Source of the DNA: a virus
DNA length: 64,000 bases
Strand: one strand, 5' to 3'
Virus record (IMG/VR): IMGVR_UViG_3300032287_003869
Coordinates: 1 to 64,000 of that record
Program-made: the position numbers and the translations under genes
The notes under the pieces: model-generated
The model's database searches: none
What the model saw: only the letters and a program-made list of their open reading frames with translations
Told to the model about the DNA's origin: nothing
Shown: in pieces, positions 24,205 to 32,728 of the stretch
Layout: the number at the start of each line of letters is the position of its first letter
Numbering within the stretch: position 1 is the stretch's first letter

Positions 24205-24935
24205 TTGACTAAAGATGATACAATATAAACTGTTTTGTTGTAGTTATTGAGAACTTCGAAAATCACAATACCCAACTTGGAATTTATTTTAACATTTAAT
24301 TCCGTGTTTCCAGATTCCATCAATCGAAATATGTCGAAGTTGATTGGTAGAGATGATATATTCTCCCCTTCAAATGTATCGGTCAATCTCAGGGTTATTG
24401 TATCTATATTTTTTCTAGTTTTATCTGTTAATTCAGCATAAACACCATCTTCGTTAGATGATATATAGACCTTATTTGAATCTGAGCTAAAAACTGAACC
24501 TTTGATCAAATCCTTAATCTGGTCGCTTTTTAATGTGAAGAAAGTTTCAAATTGAGTTTCAGATAATTTTTGAAGATTGAGCTTTGGTTTTTTTACAATT
24601 CCATCTTCGAGCAAATGATAGGTAAATCTCAAAGATTTGTCTTTATATGTTAAATTGTTGTTTTCCAAAGTAAAAACAACATCTTCATCGGAAATCGCAT
24701 CGATGGCTCTTATCATTTTTTTAATATCTGGAAAATTCAAAATATTGATTCCATCTGAATCAATCTCCACCGGATATTTGGAATGATATATTACAGAGTT
24801 ATCAGCGGTACAAACCAAACAGCTAAATTCATTTTCTACAATTTCAACAACAGCTGAATCGGATATTTTAGAAATCGGAGATAAAAATCTCTTTATAAAG
24901 AGATCCTTGTTTTTAATTTTTAGAGTTTTTGACAT
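24201..24935 (-). CDS. 45: sliding clamp gp45-like
   Basis: A 244-residue protein (T4 gp45 is 228). Pattern of a DNA polymerase processivity clamp: LKIKNKDLFIKRFLSPIS at the start, internal repeats of a beta-rich fold, and NFDIFRLMESG and GIVIFEVLNN in the second domain. In T4 the clamp also activates late transcription with gp55 and gp33, which is relevant to the late motifs here. The promoter TTGACA-N16-TATAAT is full consensus. Confidence 0.78.
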   Translation of the reverse strand: MSKTLKIKNKDLFIKRFLSPISKISDSAVVEIVENEFSCLVCTADNSVIYHSKYPVEIDSDGINILNFPDIKKMIRAIDAISDEDVVFTLENNNLTYKDKSLRFTYHLLEDGIVKKPKLNLQKLSETQFETFFTLKSDQIKDLIKGSVFSSDSNKVYISSNEDGVYAELTDKTRKNIDTITLRLTDTFEGENISSLPINFDIFRLMESGNTELNVKINSKLGIVIFEVLNNYNKTVYIVSSLVK

Positions 24936-25374
24936 GCTTCAAGATTATATCCAATTTTCTCTCAATGTCAAAAAGCTTTTTATGCAAATCTGATACTTCT
25001 GTTTGTTTGAATAATGGAAGTTCCATTTGATTTGGATCACTTTGAGTCGCATTTTGGGACTTAATAACTTGAACAGGAGACGGTTGGGCAGGAATGACGG
25101 GCTGAACATACTGAACAGGTGCCATATTGTTCAGTATGTTGTTCGCCATCATTGCGGTGTGATCAAACCCAACTTGTGGTGTAAATGACTGTTGTTGATT
25201 TGGAAGAATTCTTTCATAGTCAATATGACCCTTCTTCAAGCCATCAACAATATTTGCATCAACTTTAGTTCTTAGTTCTGAAATGGGACCAGCAATGATC
25301 CCTTTCAGTGCCTCAAGAACCAGAGGGTGATTCGGGGGTAAATCACCCTCTGGGGATATTTGATTAAAATCCAT
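24913..25374 (-). CDS. hypothetical protein
   Basis: A 153-residue protein with a Pro/Gln-rich middle (about residues 80-115) and a helical C-terminus. It lies between gp32 and the clamp gene and its 3' end contains the clamp promoter. Unknown function, possibly replication-associated by position. Confidence 0.55.
   Translation of the reverse strand: MDFNQISPEGDLPPNHPLVLEALKGIIAGPISELRTKVDANIVDGLKKGHIDYERILPNQQQSFTPQVGFDHTAMMANNILNNMAPVQYVQPVIPAQPSPVQVIKSQNATQSDPNQMELPLFKQTEVSDLHKKLFDIERKLDIILKHVKNSKN
24944..24971 (-). promoter_or_regulatory. consensus sigma70-like promoter, clamp gene
   Basis: TTGACA (24971-24966), 16-bp spacer, TATAAT (24949-24944), 8 bases to the ATG at 24935. Confidence 0.75.
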
Positions 25375-25376
25375 GA

Positions 25377-26231
25377 TTAGGCGTCAAGATCGGCCAAAAG
25401 TTTCTTGATATTTTCATCATCAGATATATCTTCGGATGAAGAAGATTGAACGCTTGATGTTGATTGTGAGTTTAAGTTTTCAACCTCATTCATAACCTCT
25501 TCTGCCTTTTTCTCAACAAGGAGAGTTCTCTTGCAGAAGAAATGTTCATCTAGAGATTGAACGATTTCGTCTTGAGACTTGGTGGGAATTACAGATGTAA
25601 GATCAAGAACAGAGTTGTAAACGTCTTCCATCTTGTCTTCTGCCAAGCCTTCAATCTTTCTTGGCATGGTAAACTTGGAAGAAACATATGTGATATAGTC
25701 TCCTTGTTGTTCAGATTTAATCTTTAGATTAACACCATTTTCAGAAAGATCAAAGATTCTTGGACCAAAATCCTCCGAGCCTTCACCGTCAATCGCATCA
25801 GAAATAATCTTGTGGAGTTGCTTGCCATAACGAATAATCTTCATTGTCCCGTTATTTTCTGGATTTGTTGGATCATCCACTACATATGCATTTACAAGCC
25901 AACGCTCGTTACGGCGAAGAAGATTTGCTTTGGCTTTCTCTTCTTCGTTGCCATTTCTAAGTAGGCGGTATTTGGTATCAGTCATTGGACACTTTTGACC
26001 AAACGTTGTGGGAGACACAATGCTGGTATATTGTCCAGTACTGAAAGAAGACCAGTCATATGTATAATAATGAAAGAATGTCTTCTCTGGTTGGCTAATG
26101 TTTGGAACGAGACGGACAGTATATGTCTTGTCCTTTTCAAACTTCATAATGTTTTTCAGGTTGGACTGCGTGGTATTCTTTTGAAGAGCATTTTTGATGC
26201 TATCAAACATTTTTGTATTGAATGTACTCAT
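25377..26231 (-). CDS. 32: single-stranded DNA-binding protein gp32-like
   Basis: A 284-residue protein (T4 gp32 is 301). It shows TYTVRLVPN, then YTYDWSSF, KCPMTDTKYR and YVSSKFTMP, the core order of T4-type gp32, and an acidic C-terminal tail (about residues 255-284) used by gp32 to contact partners. The T4 zinc site (three Cys and one His) is not visible: only one Cys remains in that region. It lies beside gp41- and gp45-related genes. Confidence 0.75.
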   Translation of the reverse strand: MSTFNTKMFDSIKNALQKNTTQSNLKNIMKFEKDKTYTVRLVPNISQPEKTFFHYYTYDWSSFSTGQYTSIVSPTTFGQKCPMTDTKYRLLRNGNEEEKAKANLLRRNERWLVNAYVVDDPTNPENNGTMKIIRYGKQLHKIISDAIDGEGSEDFGPRIFDLSENGVNLKIKSEQQGDYITYVSSKFTMPRKIEGLAEDKMEDVYNSVLDLTSVIPTKSQDEIVQSLDEHFFCKRTLLVEKKAEEVMNEVENLNSQSTSSVQSSSSEDISDDENIKKLLADLDA

Positions 26232-26251
26232 AATTCAGAACCCATATTAAC

Positions 26252-26902
26252 TCATGTTTTCGGGTTTGCAAGCTTTTCTTTTAAAATTTTTAATCCTTGT
26301 TTTGAAATATTCATGCATTTTTTTGAAGAATAATACTTTGTACGAAAAATAGAAATTTTCGAAATAATTTCCCCAAGCATGAATTCTAGAAGTTCGTAGT
26401 TGTGTCGATTTATTGTCTTTTGGAAATCATCAAATGCTAAACAGTTATATATGGATACGTGTTTTTCTTTCAAATGCAGAAAAACAGTAGCCATTCCATT
26501 TGTCATGTGGTTGATGTAATCGTCTACAAGTATTTTGTTTTGTTTACAAAACCCATATATAAATTCCAATCCATCTAAAACTGCTTTTTTTTGAATATCG
26601 GAGTCAGGATCTGAGAATGTTTTTTTCTTTTGATAAAGATTGTATATCTTTACGGCTTTTTGGCTCAAATAAAAATCCAATCCAAAATCTTTCTCATCTT
26701 CATATACGTTATATGGCGCTTCAAAAAAATCATTCAAATTAACATATGCGTTTCTTTTAAAGAAATTCTCAAGCTTCAAAAGAGTGGAATACCTTTCTTC
26801 GTTTTGAATATTGGAAAAATCCTTTCTCAATTTAAAAGGAAGATTCTTTTTAGACCTACTAACTCTCAAATAGGTATTATATATGGCTTCGATATCCCTC
26901 AC
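26252..26902 (-). CDS. hypothetical protein upstream of gp32
   Basis: A 216-residue basic helical protein. The place next to gp32 is where T4 encodes the helicase loader gp59, but I see no convincing gp59 motif, so this is only a positional thought. It overlaps the preceding gene by 4 bases. Confidence 0.5.
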   Translation of the reverse strand: MRDIEAIYNTYLRVSRSKKNLPFKLRKDFSNIQNEERYSTLLKLENFFKRNAYVNLNDFFEAPYNVYEDEKDFGLDFYLSQKAVKIYNLYQKKKTFSDPDSDIQKKAVLDGLEFIYGFCKQNKILVDDYINHMTNGMATVFLHLKEKHVSIYNCLAFDDFQKTINRHNYELLEFMLGEIISKISIFRTKYYSSKKCMNISKQGLKILKEKLANPKT

Positions 26903-27183
26903 CTCAAAGAATCGATTATTTTTTTGTTCTTTTTATTGTTCACGAATTTCATGACATATTTTGACTTGTATAAAGTGGGATCGTGTTCCAAGAATACCCT
27001 GATCGCTGACATGTCATTATCTATATTGTGAAGCATTTTGAAAAAATCTCTCAATTTTTTATCTTGCATATACGCTAAAAGAATAGATGCATAATTCATT
27101 TTTTTGTTGTTCAATATGCTTACAAAGCTACAAAAACAATTAAAAATATGTTCTTTTTCTTCGTGTTCTTTTTCAGACATCAT
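26899..27183 (-). CDS. hypothetical protein
   Basis: A 94-residue Lys-rich helical protein of unknown family, overlapping both neighbours by 4 bases in the replication operon. Confidence 0.5.
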   Translation of the reverse strand: MMSEKEHEEKEHIFNCFCSFVSILNNKKMNYASILLAYMQDKKLRDFFKMLHNIDNDMSAIRVFLEHDPTLYKSKYVMKFVNNKKNKKIIDSLR

Positions 27184-28091
27184 AATTTAATTTCTTTTTT
27201 CTCCAAGAGTTTCGTGAAAGACATGAATTTTTCAGTTATCATTCCTCCAGCAGTGTTCTTATACCCTCCACCATCCGTCAGACTTTGAGCCACCTTCGAC
27301 AAGTCAACATTTGAATGGTGATTTTTTCTAAAACTCACCTTTTGGGTGTCATTATTTACAATAATAGCGATTTCATATCCCATTTCGGTCAATTCGGCCG
27401 CAACTTCATTTATACAAATGTCAGCAAATGTTGCTATAATTTTTCTAAAAACCCCTTGGATTTTCACATCACCAACGTAAAAGTCAGCAGAATCTACAAT
27501 TTTTCTTATTTTGTTTTTATAAAAATCTATAATTTTGATTTCCTGTTCGGAAAAATCAGAAAATCCATTATTGAATCTTTCTTTCAACTTCAGAGTCTTG
27601 TCCCCTTGGAAGTTCCAATAAAGCATGTTCATACCAATTGATTGAACCTTTTCAAGAAGTCTATATGATACATAATCATCAACAATAGCTACGAACTTTC
27701 TTTGTTCTGTTGAAATCTTCCTATCTGAATATTTTTCTTTCAAATGTCTATAAAGACCTAAAACCGTAGATCCTTGCTCAAGGACATGGACTTTTGCATT
27801 TTTATACAAGTCTCGGCATCTTTTGGCTTCTTGATGGTGATCAAATATTTGAACATTTTTTTCATCTATCAAGTGCATTATAGGACAAGTATCTAATGCT
27901 ACAAAATAAATTTCATCGTAATCTTCCAATTTATTTTTTAAAAGCCATCTTGAAATATCGCTTTTCATATTCAGATGGTTTGTCATCGTGTATGAAGGTG
28001 TATTCCAAAGATACCAGTGCAATAGCAAATAACACGCCGATCCATCCAAGTCGGAATGAATAAAGACATGTATTTTTTTATTGTTTTGCAT
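27180..28091 (-). CDS. DHH/DHHA1 phosphoesterase
   Basis: A 303-residue protein. HSDLDGSAC near the start, ALDTCP, FDHHQEA (the DHH motif) and a C-terminal DHHA1 domain with LTDGGGYKNTAGG. Such enzymes are RecJ-like nucleases, oligoribonucleases (NrnA) or cyclic-dinucleotide phosphodiesterases. The size fits NrnA/GdpP-type rather than RecJ. Within the replication operon it may remove RNA or nanoRNA; cleavage of a host signalling nucleotide is another option. Confidence 0.8.
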   Translation of the reverse strand: MQNNKKIHVFIHSDLDGSACYLLLHWYLWNTPSYTMTNHLNMKSDISRWLLKNKLEDYDEIYFVALDTCPIMHLIDEKNVQIFDHHQEAKRCRDLYKNAKVHVLEQGSTVLGLYRHLKEKYSDRKISTEQRKFVAIVDDYVSYRLLEKVQSIGMNMLYWNFQGDKTLKLKERFNNGFSDFSEQEIKIIDFYKNKIRKIVDSADFYVGDVKIQGVFRKIIATFADICINEVAAELTEMGYEIAIIVNNDTQKVSFRKNHHSNVDLSKVAQSLTDGGGYKNTAGGMITEKFMSFTKLLEKKEIKL

Positions 28092-28099
28092 TGTCCATT

Positions 28100-28127
28100 A
28101 ATTTATTGCAATTACACTAATCTTCAA
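28100..28127 (-). promoter_or_regulatory. sigma70-like promoter
   Basis: TTGAAG (28127-28122), 16-bp spacer, TAAATT (28105-28100), 8 bases to the ATG at 28091. Confidence 0.4.
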
Positions 28128-29454
28128 GTGCTTTTATTGATTTATTGAAATCTGCCAATTCTTCAGTGTCATTTTGAATGTCTTCCTCTTCCAAGGTCAA
28201 TGTTGTATAATCTATCTTCAGAACGGTAGATCCGAAATTTGGGCCAAATCGATTTTTCGCAATACCCATATTGATATATCCGTTTTCTTTATCTTCATCG
28301 CTTTGCCAAATATTAAAAATACAGTCAGCTGTATTTGCCAAGCTGATTCCCTCCGATATTTTATCCAAGCTGGGGTCTTCTTCGGAGAAACCGGATCTTG
28401 TTATCTGGGAGGCACTTATGATTGGAACATTGTATGTATAGGAAATCGCTCTTAGTTGTTCAGATATGTGTTTAATTCGTTCATACATTGTTGTTCCACT
28501 TGAACTACTCATCAAATTTAAGTAATCCAATACAAGGCAATCTACCTTTATTCCTCTCTGTTGGAGTTTTTTCAAATATGCTCCAACTTGGAATGGCGAA
28601 ATTGTCGATGGCGGAAATTCTTTAATTAAAATTTTAGCTTCTTTGTTTCTTTTCTTAATGTCGGTCAATTGATCTTTCAGGTTGTTGAAATCTGTTTTGA
28701 GTTCAAACATTGGAATCTTGGTGAGTTTTGATGCAAATCTCATACCATACATGATTTCAGACATTTCCAAAGAAATTACAAGGGCGGTTTTGCCTTGCAT
28801 GGCGACATTTGCCGCAATATTTCCCAAGAAAATGGATTTACCAACATTTGTCTGCCCAATGAAAATATACAATGCCTTTCCGTTTTCCAAAAAACCGCCG
28901 CCAATCTTGTTGTCCAGCCATTTCCAACCACTTGAAATTTTGCTTTCATTCTTTGAAAGCTCTGAAATAAAATTATCAACGTCTTCCAAAAGATTAAGAC
29001 CCATCGATGATGATAAATTGATTCCGACAGCTTGCTCCATCTTCATCAACAATTCAGCCGCATCCAATTTTCCATTATCGTGACTATTAGCCGCTTCCAA
29101 CAATGTGTTGAATACGGATTTCTGTTTCAGAAAAGTCTCGGTATTTTCGAACAATTCTTCACGATTGAACTTTGTTCCATCTAAATCCTGCATTTTAATC
29201 AAAACGTTCTTATACGAATCCTTCAACTTCGGATCACTCAAATACGTTTTAATTTCACTTAAAGTAGGAACTTCATTTCTTTTAAGATAAAAGTCACGAA
29301 TAATACCTATGGTGGATTTGATGTCCTTATCGGAAAACAAATCCTCCTTTAGATAATCTATAACGGAACCCAAATATCCCTCATCGAATATGCAGTTATA
29401 TACGATGACTTTTTCATAAAAATCCAGATCTAGTTTTGCAGTTTTTTCGTCCAT
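28117..29454 (-). CDS. 41: replicative DNA helicase gp41/DnaB-like
   Basis: A 445-residue protein (T4 gp41 is 475). Walker A GQTNVGKS at about 200-207, ALVISLEMS, Walker B region CLVLDYLNLM, then ISASQITRSG and a final AKNRFG, the RecA-fold motifs of DnaB-family helicases. The N-terminal 150 residues are helical, as in the family. It unwinds DNA at the fork with the gp61 primase. Confidence 0.88.
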   Translation of the reverse strand: MDEKTAKLDLDFYEKVIVYNCIFDEGYLGSVIDYLKEDLFSDKDIKSTIGIIRDFYLKRNEVPTLSEIKTYLSDPKLKDSYKNVLIKMQDLDGTKFNREELFENTETFLKQKSVFNTLLEAANSHDNGKLDAAELLMKMEQAVGINLSSSMGLNLLEDVDNFISELSKNESKISSGWKWLDNKIGGGFLENGKALYIFIGQTNVGKSIFLGNIAANVAMQGKTALVISLEMSEIMYGMRFASKLTKIPMFELKTDFNNLKDQLTDIKKRNKEAKILIKEFPPSTISPFQVGAYLKKLQQRGIKVDCLVLDYLNLMSSSSGTTMYERIKHISEQLRAISYTYNVPIISASQITRSGFSEEDPSLDKISEGISLANTADCIFNIWQSDEDKENGYINMGIAKNRFGPNFGSTVLKIDYTTLTLEEEDIQNDTEELADFNKSIKALED

Positions 29455-30119
29455 TTGTTTTTAAAGTATTCGTTTGATTCGTTCCAGTCTTTTGTGAATT
29501 CTCGAAGACCTGGTGAGCTATGATCCAGCAATATTGGCCAAGTTCCTATCTTCAATTTGTTCATATTGCAAGACATGGAAAAGTCCATATCGTAATGGTG
29601 GAACATAAATTTTTCATCAAATCTCGTATTGGTTTCTAAAACTCTTTTAGAGTTTATTGCAATAAAAACACCATCAATTATAGCAACCCTGCTAGGGGAT
29701 GGTCCAAAAACAGTCAATAAAAGTTCATTTCCAGTACCTTCCCAAGTGTGTCCAGCAAAACCTCTTAAATCCTTCCTGTCAGCCATCAAATGCCAAAGGT
29801 TTTGATTCTTTATTTGAGGGTTAATACATCCAGCCACCCCCAAAACATCGAACTTCTCCATTCCTTTCTCTATTTGATATGCTATATCCATGTTTATGAA
29901 TTCCACGTCATCGTGAACGAAGATCATATAATCGCATACGTTCGCATAGGTGTCAATACATTCGTTGTAATATTGCGACAGCCCAACTTTCGTATTGTTG
30001 TGTTTTAATTTCAATTCAATTTTAATTTCAGAGTGCTTATTAAGCTCTTTAAAACTTTTGAAAATTTTAGTTTGACAAGGATCTGTTTTCTTTGATAGAC
30101 TGCAAGCAACAATATTCAC
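29430..30119 (-). CDS. glycosyltransferase family 2-like
   Basis: A 229-residue protein starting at GTG. It has MIFVHDDVEF (the D-x-D-like metal and sugar-nucleotide site) and FMFHHYDMDFS, typical of a GT-A family of phage and bacterial glycosyltransferases. Its own promoter TTGAAT-N16-TACAAT ends 6 bases before the GTG. The sugar and acceptor are unknown. It lies apart from the main glycosylation island at 57-63 kb. Confidence 0.7.
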   Translation of the reverse strand: MNIVACSLSKKTDPCQTKIFKSFKELNKHSEIKIELKLKHNNTKVGLSQYYNECIDTYANVCDYMIFVHDDVEFINMDIAYQIEKGMEKFDVLGVAGCINPQIKNQNLWHLMADRKDLRGFAGHTWEGTGNELLLTVFGPSPSRVAIIDGVFIAINSKRVLETNTRFDEKFMFHHYDMDFSMSCNMNKLKIGTWPILLDHSSPGLREFTKDWNESNEYFKNKWTKKLQN

Positions 30120-30125
30120 ACGATT

Positions 30126-30153
30126 ATTGTAACAGAAAAACTAAATAATTCAA
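30126..30153 (-). promoter_or_regulatory. sigma70-like promoter overlapping a divergent late motif
   Basis: TTGAAT (30153-30148), 16-bp spacer, TACAAT (30131-30126), 6 bases to the GTG at 30119. The spacer contains ACTAAATA for the plus-strand gene at 30159. Confidence 0.55.
30140..30147 (+). promoter_or_regulatory. late promoter motif
   Basis: ACTAAATA, 11 bases before the ATG at 30159. Confidence 0.55.
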
Positions 30154-30158
30154 CAACT

Positions 30159-30830
30159 ATGAAAGATAAAGATCAAGTAGCTATATTCGAATCCTATAGA
30201 GAAGACATCCTCAACAAGTTTAAAAAGAGCTTGGAAGGAAACAACGAGCCAGAAATGGAACAAGAACCAATTGAAAACGATCCTTCGGACGAGGTTCCTG
30301 ATTCGGTATCAGATGAAGATTCCGACATGGATGATATTGGTGAAATCGAACTTCCTAAAAAGAAAAACGTAATTGTTCGTTCACAAGAAATTGGAATTCA
30401 AATGCATCCTCAGCTTAGAGAAATTTTAAGACATCTTCCGGATACTATTGAAGACGTTGATGTTCTTTCATCTATTAAAGATGCTATCAAGGAAGTGAAT
30501 GCTGACTTGGCAGATGAAGACCATATAAAAGATTCCCCTCTTTCAATTTATGATGATTTAATTAATTCTGGAATTTATTCCGAAGAAGAAGTTGATTCAG
30601 ATGATTTGGAAGACAAAGAAATTGACGTTCTTCAAAGCATGGAAGACGATGACTACTCAGACGATTCCGATATTGAGAACGAATTCGATCTTAGTAAGAA
30701 AACTCGTAGGGAAAGAGAAGATTTTCGTTCTGGAATGAGGGGCGATGTTGAGAGATCAAAGGCTGAGGATTACCTTCGCCAAATGGGTGTCGATTGGGAG
30801 GATCGTGGTCTTCCTGAAAACGATTACTAA
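30159..30830 (+). CDS. very acidic predicted internal-head protein
   Basis: A 223-residue protein dominated by Asp, Glu and Ser (long acidic runs at about residues 35-65 and 145-185). The leader MKDKDQVAIFE|SYRED belongs to the second leader class (M-K/R-x-K/N-D...I-F-E-x-Y) also at 2374, 49675, 53274 and 54049. It is a single plus-strand gene within the minus-strand replication block. Its charge suggests a DNA-mimic, chaperone or scaffold role. Its last bases share CTAA with the convergent gene's stop. Confidence 0.65.
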   Translation: MKDKDQVAIFESYREDILNKFKKSLEGNNEPEMEQEPIENDPSDEVPDSVSDEDSDMDDIGEIELPKKKNVIVRSQEIGIQMHPQLREILRHLPDTIEDVDVLSSIKDAIKEVNADLADEDHIKDSPLSIYDDLINSGIYSEEEVDSDDLEDKEIDVLQSMEDDDYSDDSDIENEFDLSKKTRREREDFRSGMRGDVERSKAEDYLRQMGVDWEDRGLPENDY

Positions 30831-31468
30831 TTAATCGAGCAATCGCAAGAGGCTACATTTGTAATTCCCTCTTTCGTTAACAAATACAATTCACCATCTT
30901 CGAGGGGTTCCGACCCCTCGAATTTTGTTGTAGAGAAAGTATTTTCGTAAATATCCGCATACAGATCGGTATTGCATTTAAACAAAAATGTATTTCTGCT
31001 GTCCAAATCATGTATCCACATTGCATAGCTTCCTTCCATTAAGGAAACTGCTTGTTCTATAACATGAACATCGCTACCATCTCCTTCTGTTTGTTCATAT
31101 ACAAAATTCAACAAAGCAAACAATACTCTGCTGTTTAACGTTGGATCAGATATAGAACCTTTAAAGTCTTCTATTACTTCCTTTTTATTGGTTATATTTC
31201 CTATGCAGGAAACTATCCACTTGTTACTTATAAGAGGATTCATTGAATCTGAATCAAACTCTTTTGTTCTTTTCTCGCTGATTCCTAAAAATGTATTATA
31301 TTTCCTTCTAGGAAATTTGAAATCCTCAGCTAAAACATGAACTTTATATATGTCGAATAAATCATCCCTCAAAAGAAGCATAGAATTGTTTTTTTTAACT
31401 TTCCCACTATTCAGCTTCTGAAGTTCTAGGAACTTTGATTTATTATTCGACCCGTATATAGTGTTCAT
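30827..31468 (-). CDS. class II glutamine amidotransferase-like protein lacking Cys1 (tentative)
   Basis: A 213-residue protein. The middle (NKWIVSCIGNITN, later SLMEGSYAMWIHD and LFKCNTDLY) follows the order of class II glutamine amidotransferases (HNG-type segment, then a G-x-x-A strand and ligand loops). The catalytic residue of the family is Cys at position 1 after Met; here the start is MNTIYGS, so the glutaminase activity is probably absent. It may be a structural relative. It overlaps the AAA+ gene by 4 bases. Confidence 0.5.
   Translation of the reverse strand: MNTIYGSNNKSKFLELQKLNSGKVKKNNSMLLLRDDLFDIYKVHVLAEDFKFPRRKYNTFLGISEKRTKEFDSDSMNPLISNKWIVSCIGNITNKKEVIEDFKGSISDPTLNSRVLFALLNFVYEQTEGDGSDVHVIEQAVSLMEGSYAMWIHDLDSRNTFLFKCNTDLYADIYENTFSTTKFEGSEPLEDGELYLLTKEGITNVASCDCSIN
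30899..30926 (+). terminator. probable terminator hairpin inside an opposing gene
   Basis: TTCGAGGGG (30899-30907) and CCCCTCGAA (30914-30922) form a perfect 9-bp stem with a 6-base loop followed by TTTTG. It lies 69 bases after the acidic late gene and within the coding region of the minus-strand gene. The T-run is short. Confidence 0.55.
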
Positions 31469-32724
31469 TTTCCAAATCCTACAATTCTATCGCTTTTTTC
31501 TTCTTCCTTATAAAATTTATTATCATCATTGATGTTGTAAATCTCACTCAATGACATTGGTTCTTTAATGGATTCTATTTGGGAATCCTTGAATTTCAAA
31601 GAATTGGCTAATTTTTTAGAGTCTTCTATCGAGAGTTTATCAAACTTATAGTCTGCCATTGTTCTACCCTTTCTTCTTAAAGCCTTATCGATTTTAGTCT
31701 CATCGCAGTTATATGTGATAATAATGGAAGCTTGAATCATGTCTGAAAGTATACCGTCAGATAGATTCAAAATTGTTGAAATGTACTCGTTATCCTGTCT
31801 TTCTCTGGAAATCAATATTTTTTCAGCATCTTCCAAGATAATTACACATTTCTTTCTTTTTACTAAAATTGAAAAAATGTCAGGATCGGATATGAATTTT
31901 TCGATAAAACTTGTTGGAATAAAAATAAATTCCTTATTGATAACACTTGTTAGATATTTCACGAAACTACTCTTCCCTGTACCTGGATCTCCGTGAAACA
32001 TATAAAGTCCTTTATTATTCGCTTTCAGTTTGTGTATAATTTTATCATACACTGGTTTGAATTTTTGCCCATAGTTTAACTCCAAATCAATCTTCGGAAC
32101 CTTAATATCTAGCGGTTCGAAGTCATACTCCCCATATTGATTTTTCATCAACACAGAAACGAAGTTTCTTTCCGAACATTCTATTTTAAATTTCTCCAAA
32201 AATTTGAACTCATCCATGAATTCCTTTGAAATGAATTTATAACTAGGATAATGAATCGTTATATTGATCTTCGAATTGTTTTCATCTATCTTTTTTAGAT
32301 TTTCATCCTTTTCATCTGACGTTTCTGGACTGTATCTATGAGTTTCTGGCATCAAAAACTCATAATCATCATCCCCTTGGAATGTTGATTCCTTTTCGCT
32401 CCTTTCGTTCAACCCCAATATTATGATATATTCGTTGTGATAAAAATAAAAATTGGGTTTTTTTCTCTTACATACATGATTCAAAATATTTTTGAAGTCC
32501 AATTTTTTCTTTAAAGAATCAACTGACATTGAAAAACCAGAATGATACATAAATGTAAAATTCTTAAAACAATACTCTAAAAGAGAAAGATCGAATGATT
32601 CTGAAAAATTTACACTAGAACATTCGGTATTATAAAGTTTTTCATAAAATCTTTTTACATTAAAATTATGCTGATGTGGATCAGATGCATGTAAATCTAA
32701 TTCTTTTATTTCTAATGTTTTCAT
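31465..32724 (-). CDS. BCS1-like AAA+ ATPase
   Basis: A 419-residue protein. The C-terminal AAA+ module has GDPGTGKSS (Walker A, about residue 245), CVIILEDAE (Walker B), an IIITYNCDE sensor and RRKGR arginines. The N-terminal 200 residues are not recognised. The AAA+ part resembles BCS1-type proteins, remodelling ATPases for folded proteins, rather than clamp loader gp44, which lacks such an N-terminal region. It probably works with the partner gene that overlaps it by 4 bases. Confidence 0.75.
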   Translation of the reverse strand: MKTLEIKELDLHASDPHQHNFNVKRFYEKLYNTECSSVNFSESFDLSLLEYCFKNFTFMYHSGFSMSVDSLKKKLDFKNILNHVCKRKKPNFYFYHNEYIIILGLNERSEKESTFQGDDDYEFLMPETHRYSPETSDEKDENLKKIDENNSKINITIHYPSYKFISKEFMDEFKFLEKFKIECSERNFVSVLMKNQYGEYDFEPLDIKVPKIDLELNYGQKFKPVYDKIIHKLKANNKGLYMFHGDPGTGKSSFVKYLTSVINKEFIFIPTSFIEKFISDPDIFSILVKRKKCVIILEDAEKILISRERQDNEYISTILNLSDGILSDMIQASIIITYNCDETKIDKALRRKGRTMADYKFDKLSIEDSKKLANSLKFKDSQIESIKEPMSLSEIYNINDDNKFYKEEEKSDRIVGFGK

Positions 32725-32728
32725 TTTT

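Noticed and set aside
26252-26902. Calling this gene the helicase loader gp59
   Set aside because: The position next to gp32 fits, but no convincing sequence similarity to T4 gp59 could be seen.
31465-32724. Calling the AAA+ ATPase the clamp-loader large subunit gp44
   Set aside because: It has a long unrelated N-terminal domain and BCS1-type AAA+ features; gp44 has a different plan and a C-terminal collar.
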